The position numbers and the translations under genes were made by a program. This document shows, piece by piece, positions 1 to 6,227 of a stretch of 19,540 bases of DNA. Position 1 is the stretch's first letter. Each line of letters starts with the position of its first letter. The stretch spans positions 1-19,540 of the forward strand of contig DASYSE010000064.1 of the NCBI GenBank assembly GCA_036003705.1, read 5' to 3'. A model generated the notes under the pieces. It saw only the letters and a list, made by a program, of their open reading frames with translations, had not been told where the DNA came from and made no database searches. Source of the DNA: CALGFH01 sp036003705 (GTDB lineage: Bacteria > Actinomycetota > CALGFH01).

Positions 1-238
1 CCTGAAGGAGAAGCTCGCCGGCGACGACACCGTCGCCATCACCTCGGCCACCGAGGCGCTGCAGCAGGCGAGCTACAAGCTGGCCGAGGCGGTCTACGCC
101 CAGGCCCAGCCCGGCCCCGGCCAGGCCCAGGCCGGGACGACCACCACCGCCGACCAGGGCACCACCCAGGGCGACGGCGACGTGGTCGACGCCGAGATCA
201 TCGACGAGGGCGACCAGGATCAGCAGAAGGGGGCATGA
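1..238 (+). CDS. dnaK: Chaperone DnaK (Hsp70), C-terminal end only
   Basis: This is the last 78 codons of DnaK; the gene begins before the window and the reading frame starts at base 2. DnaK is the cytosolic ATP-dependent Hsp70 that works with the DnaJ and GrpE encoded just downstream. The visible part is the end of the helical lid (KLAGDDTVAITSATEALQQ), then a low-complexity Gln/Gly/Thr tail, then the ending VVDAEIIDE followed by a short Asp/Gln tail. The VDAEIIDE-type terminus is the usual DnaK C-terminal signature in bacteria. The TGA stop lies at 236-238. Identification rests on this tail plus the gene order; the ATPase and substrate domains are outside the window. The operon promoter and any HspR operator would also lie upstream. 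Confidence 0.93.
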   Translation, partial: LKEKLAGDDTVAITSATEALQQASYKLAEAVYAQAQPGPGQAQAGTTTTADQGTTQGDGDVVDAEIIDEGDQDQQKGA

Positions 239-270
239 ACCCCCGGGAACCAGGAGGAGGTAGGACCGTC

Positions 271-774
271 ATGAGCGTCTCGCGGTGGGATCCCTTCCAG
301 GACCTGCTGGCGATCCAGGACGAGGTGAACCAGCTCTTCGGCCGGGCAACGGGCGGCCAGAGCGTCCAGGGTCGCAGCCAGGGCCAGACCGGCCAGCGGG
401 TGTGGGCTCCGGCGCTCGACATCTCCGAGCGCAAGGACGCCTACGTGGTCACCGTCGAGGTGCCGGGCGTCAGCCCCGACGACCTCGACATCACCCTCGA
501 GGACGGGCTGCTCACCATCCAGGGTGAGCGTCAGCTCACCCAGGAGTCGTCCGAGCAGCAGTTCCACCGGGTCGAGCGTCGATACGGCAGCTTCCGCCGC
601 TCGATCACCCTGCCCGCCCAGGTCAAGGCCGAGCAGATCGAGGCCTCGTTCGAGAACGGGGTGCTCGAGGTGGTCGTGCCCAAGGCCGAGGAGGCCAAGC
701 CGAAGAAGATCACCGTTCGGGCCGGCGGCCGCCAGCGGATCGAGGGGACATCCAACCCGGCGGACACCGCCTGA
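271..774 (+). CDS. Hsp20/alpha-crystallin small heat shock protein
   Basis: A 167-residue small heat shock protein, an ATP-independent holdase that binds unfolding proteins and hands them to DnaK/ClpB. The alpha-crystallin domain spans about residues 38-142: WAPALDISERKDAYVVTVEVPG opens the beta-sandwich, RRYGSFRRSITLP is the conserved central strand pair, and NGVLEVVVPK is the family signature at its end. A C-terminal ITV matches the I-x-I/V motif used for oligomer contacts. The start is ATG 271, with GGAGGAGG at 253-260 ahead of it. An in-frame ATG at 235 overlaps the dnaK stop but has no such site. The gene lies between dnaK and grpE, an uncommon position, so it is probably co-transcribed with the operon. 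Confidence 0.93.
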   Translation: MSVSRWDPFQDLLAIQDEVNQLFGRATGGQSVQGRSQGQTGQRVWAPALDISERKDAYVVTVEVPGVSPDDLDITLEDGLLTIQGERQLTQESSEQQFHRVERRYGSFRRSITLPAQVKAEQIEASFENGVLEVVVPKAEEAKPKKITVRAGGRQRIEGTSNPADTA

Positions 775-793
775 TCGGGAACCAGCCACCGGG

Positions 794-821
794 GAGGGGA
801 GGCGGCCCACCGCCTCCCCTC
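794..821 (+). promoter_or_regulatory. Strong 12-bp stem-loop between hsp20 and grpE
   Basis: Bases 794-805 pair perfectly with 810-821 around a CCCA loop (806-809); the core is GGGGAGGCGG with CCGCCTCCCC. It lies 20 bases after the hsp20 stop and just ahead of the grpE ribosome binding site. No T-run follows, so it is not a classical intrinsic terminator. It could be a U-less terminator or attenuator, or an mRNA processing or stability element that sets the hsp20:grpE ratio. It excludes the second hairpin at 816-834 because both use 816-821. Confidence 0.6.
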
Positions 822-834
822 TCGGCCAGAGGGG
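816..834 (+). promoter_or_regulatory. Alternative hairpin covering the grpE Shine-Dalgarno
   Basis: CCCCTCT (816-822) is perfectly complementary to AGAGGGG (828-834) across a 5-base CGGCC loop. AGAGGGG is the only Shine-Dalgarno-like sequence ahead of the grpE GTG at 840, so this hairpin would hide it. The 5' arm is shared with the 3' arm of the 794-821 stem, so the two structures cannot coexist. The upstream stem is longer and forms first, which suggests the binding site is open by default. Regulation is inferred from base pairing only. Confidence 0.45.
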
Positions 835-839
835 ACAAC

Positions 840-1688
840 GTGCAGACAACAGATGCTCAGCAGGGAGGCGAGCGCGACGAAGGCGAGGCCGCCGAGGCGC
901 GCGAGGCCAAGGCCGCCGAACCCGGCTCCGGCGGCCTGCCTGACGCCACCGACGACGCGGACGCCAAGGAGACCGCGACCGCCCAGCAGGCAGGCGAGCC
1001 TGAGGCCGACTCCGTGGGACACCCCGCGACCGCCCAGCAGGCAGGCGAGCCTGAGGCCGACACTGCCGGAGACGTCGAGGCCGTCGAGGCGGAGGACGAG
1101 GCCGCCGAGGACCAGGACCAGATCGTGGCCGAGCGGGCCGACGAGGCGGCCGACGCCGTCGCCGAGGCCGTTGAGGACGCCCCGGCGCCCAACGCCGTCG
1201 CCGAGGCCGCCCCGGCGCCCGCGGACGGGGCCGTGATCGCCGCCGACCTCGACGCGGCCAGGGCCGAGGCCGAGAGCTACCTGGACGACCTGCGCCGGCT
1301 CCAGGCCGACTTCGACAACTACCGCAAGCGCACCCTGCGCGAGCAGACGGCAAGGGCCGCCTCCGCCTCCCGGGCGCTGGTGGCAAGGCTCCTGCCGGTG
1401 CTCGACGACTTCGAGCTGGCCGTGTCCGCGGCCGAGCAGTCGCGCGACTTCGACCGCATGCTCAAGGGTGTGGAGATGGTCTTCGGCGAGCTCCGCGAGG
1501 TCCTCCAGGGCGAGGGCCTGGTCAAGATCGAGGCCGAGGGCAAGCCCTTCGACCCCGAGCGCCACGAGGCGGTGGTCGCCGTCGAGCAGGAGGACGCCGA
1601 GCCGGGCACGGTCGTCGACATCGTGCGCGCCGGCTACGAGCTGCGGGGCAAGGTTCTCCGCCCCGCCATGGTGAAGGTCGCGAAGTAG
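840..1688 (+). CDS. grpE: Nucleotide exchange factor GrpE
   Basis: GrpE releases ADP from DnaK and so resets the Hsp70 cycle; it works in the cytosol as a dimer. The protein has 282 residues, long for the family (usually about 180-220), because about 130 acidic, Ala/Glu/Asp-rich residues precede the GrpE core. The core begins near residue 132 with a long helix (AESYLDDLRRLQADFDNYRKRT) and continues through the four-helix and beta-domain region (LLPVLDDFELAV, GVEMVFGELREVL) to the usual ending YELRGKVLRPAMVKVAK. The start is GTG 840, with AGAGGGG at 828-834. The N-terminal extension holds an in-frame duplication. It is followed three bases after its stop by dnaJ, as in other actinobacterial dnaK operons. 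Confidence 0.95.
   Translation: MQTTDAQQGGERDEGEAAEAREAKAAEPGSGGLPDATDDADAKETATAQQAGEPEADSVGHPATAQQAGEPEADTAGDVEAVEAEDEAAEDQDQIVAERADEAADAVAEAVEDAPAPNAVAEAAPAPADGAVIAADLDAARAEAESYLDDLRRLQADFDNYRKRTLREQTARAASASRALVARLLPVLDDFELAVSAAEQSRDFDRMLKGVEMVFGELREVLQGEGLVKIEAEGKPFDPERHEAVVAVEQEDAEPGTVVDIVRAGYELRGKVLRPAMVKVAK
973..1061 (+). repeat. In-frame tandem duplication inside grpE (38-bp identical copies, 51-bp period)
   Basis: Bases 973-1010 recur exactly at 1024-1061, offset by 51 bp (17 codons). Each copy encodes ATAQQAGEPEAD (residues 46-57 and 63-74), and the 13-bp spacer between them differs. Identity at third codon positions suggests a recent slippage or unequal-exchange event in the disordered acidic N-terminal extension of GrpE. 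Confidence 0.9.
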
Positions 1689-1691
1689 CGG

Positions 1692-2822
1692 ATGAACAAC
1701 CCGGAGTACCTGGAGAAGGACTTCTACGCCGTCCTCGGCGTGTCCAAGGACGCGTCGGCGGCCGACATCAAGAAGGCCTACCGGAAGCTCGCCCAGAAGC
1801 ACCATCCGGACGCCAACCCGGGCGACACCTCCGCGGAAGAGCGCTTCAAGGAGGTCGGCCGCGCCTACGCGGTGCTCTCCGACCCCAAGAAGCGGGCCGA
1901 GTACGACGAGGCCCGCCGGCTGCTGGCCTCGGGCGCGTTCGGCGGCGGCTTCGGCGGGTTCCCGAGCGGCGGGGGCTTCGGCGGCGGCAACCGGGTCAGG
2001 GTCGAGGACCTCGGCGGCCTGGGCGACCTGTTCGGCAACCTGTTCGGCGGCGGCCGGCAGTCCCAGACGGCCGCCAGGCGCGGCCGCGACGTCGAGAGCG
2101 AGGTCACCCTCGGGTTCGAGGAGGCCGTGCACGGTGCCACCATCCCGCTGCAGCTCCGCGGACCCGCCCCCTGCCACACCTGCCACGGCTCCGGCGCCAA
2201 GCCCGGCACGCTGCCCCGGCCCTGCCCGACCTGCAACGGCCGGGGTACGGTCACCCGCGACCAGGGCCTGTTCGGCCTCTCCAGCCCCTGCCCGACCTGC
2301 CAGGGCCGCGGCTCGGTGATCGAGGACCCCTGCCCGACCTGCAATGGCCGGGGGAGCGAGATCCGCATGCGGGAACTTCGCGTCCGGATCCCATCGGGTG
2401 TCAGCGACGGCGCCACCGTCCGGCTGAAGGGCCAGGGCGAGCCGGGCCAGGCCGGCGCCCCCGCCGGCGACCTGATCGTGAAGGTCCGGGTCACCCCGCA
2501 CGCCCTGTTCGGGCGCAGCGGGCAGGACCTCACCATCACCGTTCCCGTGACCTTCGCCGAGGCCGCCCTCGGGACCGAGCTCAAGGTGCCGACGCTGGAA
2601 GGCCCGGTGACCCTCAAGGTGCCGGCAGGCACCCAGAACGGCCGGACCTTCCGGGTCAGGGGCAGGGGCGTGCACGGCACCGGCCGCAGGGGCACCGGCG
2701 ACCTGCTGGTCAGCCTCCAGGTGGCCGTGCCCGAGAAGCTCTCGCGCAAGGAACGCGACCTGCTGCGCGAGTTCGCGTCGCTGTCGGACAGCACGCCGAG
2801 GAACCACCTCGGCATCGAGTGA
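1692..2822 (+). CDS. dnaJ: Chaperone DnaJ (Hsp40), type I
   Basis: DnaJ delivers substrates to DnaK and stimulates its ATPase. The 376 residues show the full type I layout. The J-domain spans about residues 8-75, with the HPD triad at 38-40 that contacts DnaK. A Gly/Phe-rich linker follows at about 85-130. Four CxxCxGxG zinc repeats lie between 161 and 221 (CHTCHGSG, CPTCNGRG, CPTCQGRG, CPTCNGRG). Two C-terminal beta-barrel domains follow, including VTPHALFGRSGQDLTITVPV and LKVPAGTQNGRTFRVRGRG. The ATG at 1692 is three bases after the grpE stop, so translation is probably coupled. The length, the intact zinc motifs and the neighbouring hspR fit the operon-borne DnaJ of actinobacteria rather than a CbpA-like paralogue. 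Confidence 0.97.
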   Translation: MNNPEYLEKDFYAVLGVSKDASAADIKKAYRKLAQKHHPDANPGDTSAEERFKEVGRAYAVLSDPKKRAEYDEARRLLASGAFGGGFGGFPSGGGFGGGNRVRVEDLGGLGDLFGNLFGGGRQSQTAARRGRDVESEVTLGFEEAVHGATIPLQLRGPAPCHTCHGSGAKPGTLPRPCPTCNGRGTVTRDQGLFGLSSPCPTCQGRGSVIEDPCPTCNGRGSEIRMRELRVRIPSGVSDGATVRLKGQGEPGQAGAPAGDLIVKVRVTPHALFGRSGQDLTITVPVTFAEAALGTELKVPTLEGPVTLKVPAGTQNGRTFRVRGRGVHGTGRRGTGDLLVSLQVAVPEKLSRKERDLLREFASLSDSTPRNHLGIE

Positions 2823-2838
2823 TCGAGGGGGAGAGGGG

Positions 2839-3249
2839 ATGGCGGACCAACGGGACCGCGCGGTGTTCGTGATCTCGGTCGCGGCCGAGCTGGCCGGGGT
2901 CCATCCCCAGACCCTCCGGATCTACGAGCGGGAGGGACTGGTCCGGCCCAAGCGGACCACCTCCAACGCCCGCCGCTACTCCGAGCGGGACATCCAGCGG
3001 CTGCTGGAGATCAAGCGGCTGACCGGCGACGGCATGAACTTGGAGGGAGTGCGGCGGGTCATCGAGCTGACCCAGCAGGTCGAGCGCCTCCAGGCCAGGG
3101 TGGCCGCTGTCGAGGCCGAGCTGCGGGCCCAGGCCCGCCGCCACCGCCAGGAGCTGGAGGCGGTCCGCCGGTCGGCCCGCCGCGACCTGGTCCCATACTC
3201 CTCCGCCATCGTCCGCTACGAGCATCCACCGCGATACGGGCAGGTCTGA
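2839..3249 (+). CDS. hspR: Heat shock repressor HspR (MerR family)
   Basis: A 136-residue MerR-family regulator. The N-terminal winged helix reads VISVAAELAGVHPQTLRIYEREGLVRPKRT and is followed by RRYSERDIQRLLEIKRLTGDGMNLEGVRRVIEL, both typical of HspR. The C-terminal half is a coiled coil (VERLQARVAAVEAELRAQARRHRQELEAV), probably the dimer interface. In Streptomyces and Mycobacterium, HspR represses the dnaK operon and clpB from HAIR operators and needs DnaK as co-repressor, so the operon is self-regulating. The start ATG 2839 follows a GGGGGAGAGGGG tract directly after dnaJ. No HAIR-like inverted repeat was seen inside the window, so its operator is probably upstream of dnaK. Confidence 0.93.
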   Translation: MADQRDRAVFVISVAAELAGVHPQTLRIYEREGLVRPKRTTSNARRYSERDIQRLLEIKRLTGDGMNLEGVRRVIELTQQVERLQARVAAVEAELRAQARRHRQELEAVRRSARRDLVPYSSAIVRYEHPPRYGQV

Positions 3250-3255
3250 ACCGCC

Positions 3256-5853
3256 ATGGACGTGAACAGCTTCACCCACCGGGCCGCCGAGGCGCTGGCC
3301 AACGCCCAGCGCGAGGCGCGGTCCAACGACCACCAGCGCATCGAGCCCGAGCACCTGCTGCTGGCACTGCTCGGCGACCCCGACGGCGTGGTGTTCCCGG
3401 TCGTGCGCCGGGCCGGCGCCGACCCCGGGCTGCTCAAGGTCAGGGCCAGCGAGGCGCTGGACCGCATCCCCAAGGTCTACGGCCCCGACCAGGAGACGGT
3501 GGCATCGCCCCAGCTGGGGCGGCTGATCGAGCGCGCCCGCAAGGAGGCGGGCGCCATGGGCGACCAGTATGTCTCCACCGAGCACCTGCTGCTCGCCCTG
3601 ACCGAGGGGTCGGGACCGGCGGCCAGGCTGCTGACCGGCGCCGGTGTGACCCGCGAGGCCATCCTGGCCGCCCTGGCCGAGGTGCGAGGCGGCAAGAGGG
3701 TCACCGACCAGGACCCGGAGGCCAAGTACCAGGCGCTGGAGCGCTTCGGCCGCGACCTCACCGAGCTGGCCCAAGCCGGCCGGCTCGACCCGGTGATCGG
3801 CCGCGACGACGAGGTCCGCCGGGTCGTTCAGGTCCTGTCCCGCCGGACCAAGAACAACCCGGTGCTGATCGGCGAGCCCGGCGTCGGCAAGACCGCCATC
3901 GTCGAGGGCCTGGCCGGCCGGATCGTCGCCGGCGACGTGCCCGAGTCGCTCAAGGACAAGCGGATCGTCGCCCTCGACCTCGGCGCCATGGTGGCCGGGT
4001 CGAAGTACCGGGGCGAGTTCGAGGAGCGGCTCAAGGCCGTGCTCGACGACATCCGCGGCTCCGACGGCCAGATCATCACCTTCATCGACGAGCTCCACAC
4101 GGTGGTGGGGGCCGGGGCGGCCGAGGGGGCCATGGACGCCGGCAACATGCTCAAGCCGATGCTGGCCCGGGGCGAGCTGCGCATGGTCGGGGCCACCACC
4201 CTGGACGAGTACCGCAAGCACATCGAGAAGGATGCCGCGCTGGAGCGCCGCTTCCAGCCGGTGCTGGTCGGCGAGCCGAGCGTGCAGGACACCATCGCCA
4301 TCCTCCGCGGCCTCAAGGAGCGCTACGAGGTCCATCACGGCGTCCGCATCAAGGACTCGGCCCTGGTCGCGGCGGCCGTGCTCTCCGACCGGTACGTGAC
4401 CGGCCGGTTCCTGCCCGACAAGGCCATCGACCTGGTCGACGAGGCCGCCTCGCGGCTCCGGATCGAGATCGACTCGATGCCGACCGAGGTCGACGTGCTC
4501 GAGCGCCGGGCCCGCCAGCTGGAGATCGAGCGAGCCGCGCTCAAGAAGGAGACGGACCAGGTCTCGCTGGAGCGGCTGGCCAAGCTCGAGGAGGAGCTGG
4601 CCTCGCTGCGCGAGACGCTCACCGGGATGAAGTCCCACTGGGAGGCGGAGAAGGAGGCCATCGCGGCCATCCGCGAGACCAAGGTCCGCATCGAGGAGGT
4701 CAGGGGCGAGGCCGAGCGCGCCACCCGCGACGGGACGCTCGACCGGGCTGCCGAGCTGCGCTACGGCGTCCTGCCTGGCCTGGAGCGTGACCTGGCCTCG
4801 GCCAACCGGCGCCTCGAGGAGCTGCAGTCCGACCGCAAGATGCTCAAAGAGGAGGTCGACGAGGAGGACGTGGCCAAGGTCGTCTCCGCCTGGACGGGGA
4901 TCCCGGTGACCCGGCTGGTCCAGGGCGAGATGGCCAGGCTGCTGCGGCTCGAGGACGAGCTGCATCAGCGGGTGGTCGGCCAGGACGACGCCGTCCAGGC
5001 GGTCGCCGACGCGATCCGGCGCTCCCGGGCCGGCCTGTCCGAGCCTGGCCGGCCGATCGGCAGCTTCCTGTTCCTCGGGCCCACCGGGGTCGGCAAGACC
5101 GAGCTGGCCCGAGCCCTGGCCGCGCTGCTGTTCGACGACGAGCGGGCGATGGTCCGCATCGACATGAGCGAGTACGGCGAGAAGCACTCGGTGGCCAGGC
5201 TGGTCGGGGCGCCCCCCGGCTACGTCGGCTACGACGAGGGCGGCCAGCTGACCGAGGCGGTACGGCGCCGGCCCTACGCGGTGGTGCTGCTGGACGAGGT
5301 CGAGAAGGCCCACCCGGACGTGTTCAACGTCCTGCTCCAGGTGATGGACGACGGGCGCCTGACCGACGGCCAGGGCCGCACGGTCGACTTCGCCAACGTG
5401 GTCCTGATCATGACCTCCAACCTCGGGTCGGCACTGCTCACCGACATGCTCGAGCCGGAGGAGGTCAGCCGCGAGCGGGTCATGGCCGTGGTCAGGGAGG
5501 CGTTCAAGCCCGAGTTCCTGAACCGGCTCGACGAGATCCTGGTCTTCCACCGCCTCGACCGCGAGGACCTGGCCCGGATCGTCGAGCTCCAGGTGGCCAG
5601 GCTGGCGGCCCGGCTGGCCGACCGGCGGCTCACCCTCGAGCTGACCCCGGCGGCCAGGGCGTGGCTGGCCGACCGCGGCTACGACCCCGCCTACGGGGCC
5701 CGGCCGCTGCGCCGCCTGGTCGCCAAGGCGATCGGGGACGAGCTGGCCAGGCGCCTGCTCGGCGGGGAGCTGTCGGAAGGTGACGCGGTGCTGGTCGACG
5801 CCGACGGCGACCGGCTGAGCTTCACCCGCCGGCAGCGGGCCACCGTCTCCTGA
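3256..5853 (+). CDS. clpB: ATP-dependent disaggregase ClpB (Hsp100)
   Basis: ClpB pulls polypeptides out of aggregates through its central pore, working with DnaK/DnaJ/GrpE. The 865 residues match the usual ClpB length and order. A Clp N-terminal double repeat covers about 1-145. AAA-1 has Walker A GEPGVGKT (206-213) and Walker B ITFIDE (274-279). A long coiled-coil middle domain covers about 410-530 and distinguishes ClpB from ClpA and gives the DnaK contact. AAA-2 has Walker A GPTGVGKT (608-615) and Walker B VVLLDE (676-681). The C-terminal small domain ends with YDPAYGARPLRRLVAKAIGDELA. The ATG is 6 bases after the hspR stop and has no clear Shine-Dalgarno, which suggests coupling to hspR translation. 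This would place clpB under the same HspR control as dnaK. Confidence 0.97.
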   Translation: MDVNSFTHRAAEALANAQREARSNDHQRIEPEHLLLALLGDPDGVVFPVVRRAGADPGLLKVRASEALDRIPKVYGPDQETVASPQLGRLIERARKEAGAMGDQYVSTEHLLLALTEGSGPAARLLTGAGVTREAILAALAEVRGGKRVTDQDPEAKYQALERFGRDLTELAQAGRLDPVIGRDDEVRRVVQVLSRRTKNNPVLIGEPGVGKTAIVEGLAGRIVAGDVPESLKDKRIVALDLGAMVAGSKYRGEFEERLKAVLDDIRGSDGQIITFIDELHTVVGAGAAEGAMDAGNMLKPMLARGELRMVGATTLDEYRKHIEKDAALERRFQPVLVGEPSVQDTIAILRGLKERYEVHHGVRIKDSALVAAAVLSDRYVTGRFLPDKAIDLVDEAASRLRIEIDSMPTEVDVLERRARQLEIERAALKKETDQVSLERLAKLEEELASLRETLTGMKSHWEAEKEAIAAIRETKVRIEEVRGEAERATRDGTLDRAAELRYGVLPGLERDLASANRRLEELQSDRKMLKEEVDEEDVAKVVSAWTGIPVTRLVQGEMARLLRLEDELHQRVVGQDDAVQAVADAIRRSRAGLSEPGRPIGSFLFLGPTGVGKTELARALAALLFDDERAMVRIDMSEYGEKHSVARLVGAPPGYVGYDEGGQLTEAVRRRPYAVVLLDEVEKAHPDVFNVLLQVMDDGRLTDGQGRTVDFANVVLIMTSNLGSALLTDMLEPEEVSRERVMAVVREAFKPEFLNRLDEILVFHRLDREDLARIVELQVARLAARLADRRLTLELTPAARAWLADRGYDPAYGARPLRRLVAKAIGDELARRLLGGELSEGDAVLVDADGDRLSFTRRQRATVS

Positions 5854-5879
5854 CCGTTCCCGGCGTGGTTCGTCCGGTC

Positions 5880-5885
5880 TAGACT
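5880..5885 (+). promoter_or_regulatory. Leaderless-type -10 element TAGACT
   Basis: TAGACT fits the actinobacterial -10 consensus TAnnnT. Only six bases (GCCAGC) separate it from ATG 5892, so transcription would start at or next to the start codon, giving a leaderless mRNA. There is no Shine-Dalgarno ahead of that ATG, which fits. A weak -35-like TTCCCG lies at 5857-5862 with a 17-bp spacer. The surrounding 16 bases recur almost exactly ahead of purE. Confidence 0.55.
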
Positions 5886-5891
5886 GCCAGC

Positions 5892-6185
5892 ATGCGCCGT
5901 CCGCCGCCCGGCTACCGCCGCGGAGCCCGACCGCTCTACCCGGGCGTCTTCAAGATGCTGATCTACGGGTTCGTCCTCTGGGGCCTTGCCCTGCTCGGTA
6001 TCGGGTTGCCGTTCGAGCCGCCGCGGTGGCTGTTCCTGGTCCTCGAGGTGATCGTCATCTGGTTCGCCTGGAAGGGGATCAAGGCGGCCAGGCGCTCGCC
6101 CCAGAACCACCTGCGCCTGTTCAACGCCCAGGAGAACTGGGTCAACGCCTTCACCCTCCAGGCATTGATCCTCTTCCTGTGGTAG
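5892..6185 (+). CDS. Small membrane protein of unknown function
   Basis: A 97-residue protein that I do not recognise. The first 17 residues are rich in Arg and Pro (MRRPPPGYRRGARPLYP). Two hydrophobic segments follow, at about residues 22-39 (MLIYGFVLWGLALLGIGL) and 45-60 (RWLFLVLEVIVIWFAW), separated by a short PFEPP turn. The pair suggests a helical hairpin in the membrane. A basic stretch (KGIKAARRS) and a third aromatic/hydrophobic tail (NAFTLQALILFLW) close the protein. Codon use resembles the neighbours. The start rests on the TAGACT -10 six bases upstream and the lack of a longer in-frame option. It follows clpB by 38 bp but appears to have its own promoter, so a heat-shock role should not be assumed. 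Confidence 0.72.
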   Translation: MRRPPPGYRRGARPLYPGVFKMLIYGFVLWGLALLGIGLPFEPPRWLFLVLEVIVIWFAWKGIKAARRSPQNHLRLFNAQENWVNAFTLQALILFLW

Positions 6186-6206
6186 CGAAGTCGCTGGCGA
6201 GGAGCC

Positions 6207-6227
6207 GAGCCGGGCCGTCCCCGGCTC
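6207..6227. terminator. 8-bp stem-loop between convergent genes
   Basis: GAGCCGGG (6207-6214) pairs perfectly with CCCGGCTC (6220-6227) around a 5-base loop. It sits between the stop of the 97-residue membrane protein and the stop of the minus-strand reductase, whose last bases it overlaps. That position suits a two-way terminator. No T-tract follows on either strand, so any termination would be of the U-less type. Confidence 0.45.

Noticed and set aside
235..270. ATG 235 overlapping the dnaK stop as the hsp20 start
   Set aside because: It lacks a Shine-Dalgarno; GGAGGAGG at 253-260 clearly serves ATG 271 and the extra residues do not match Hsp20 proteins.
531..2807. Long minus-strand open frames opposite hsp20, grpE, dnaJ and clpB (up to 946 codons)
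   Set aside because: They mirror GC-rich codon use of well-identified genes on the other strand and show low-complexity products without recognisable domains.
1..5853. HAIR or CIRCE heat-shock operators inside the chaperone operon
   Set aside because: I looked for CTTGAGT/ACTCAAG and TTAGCACTC-type repeats and saw none; the operator probably lies upstream of dnaK, outside the window.
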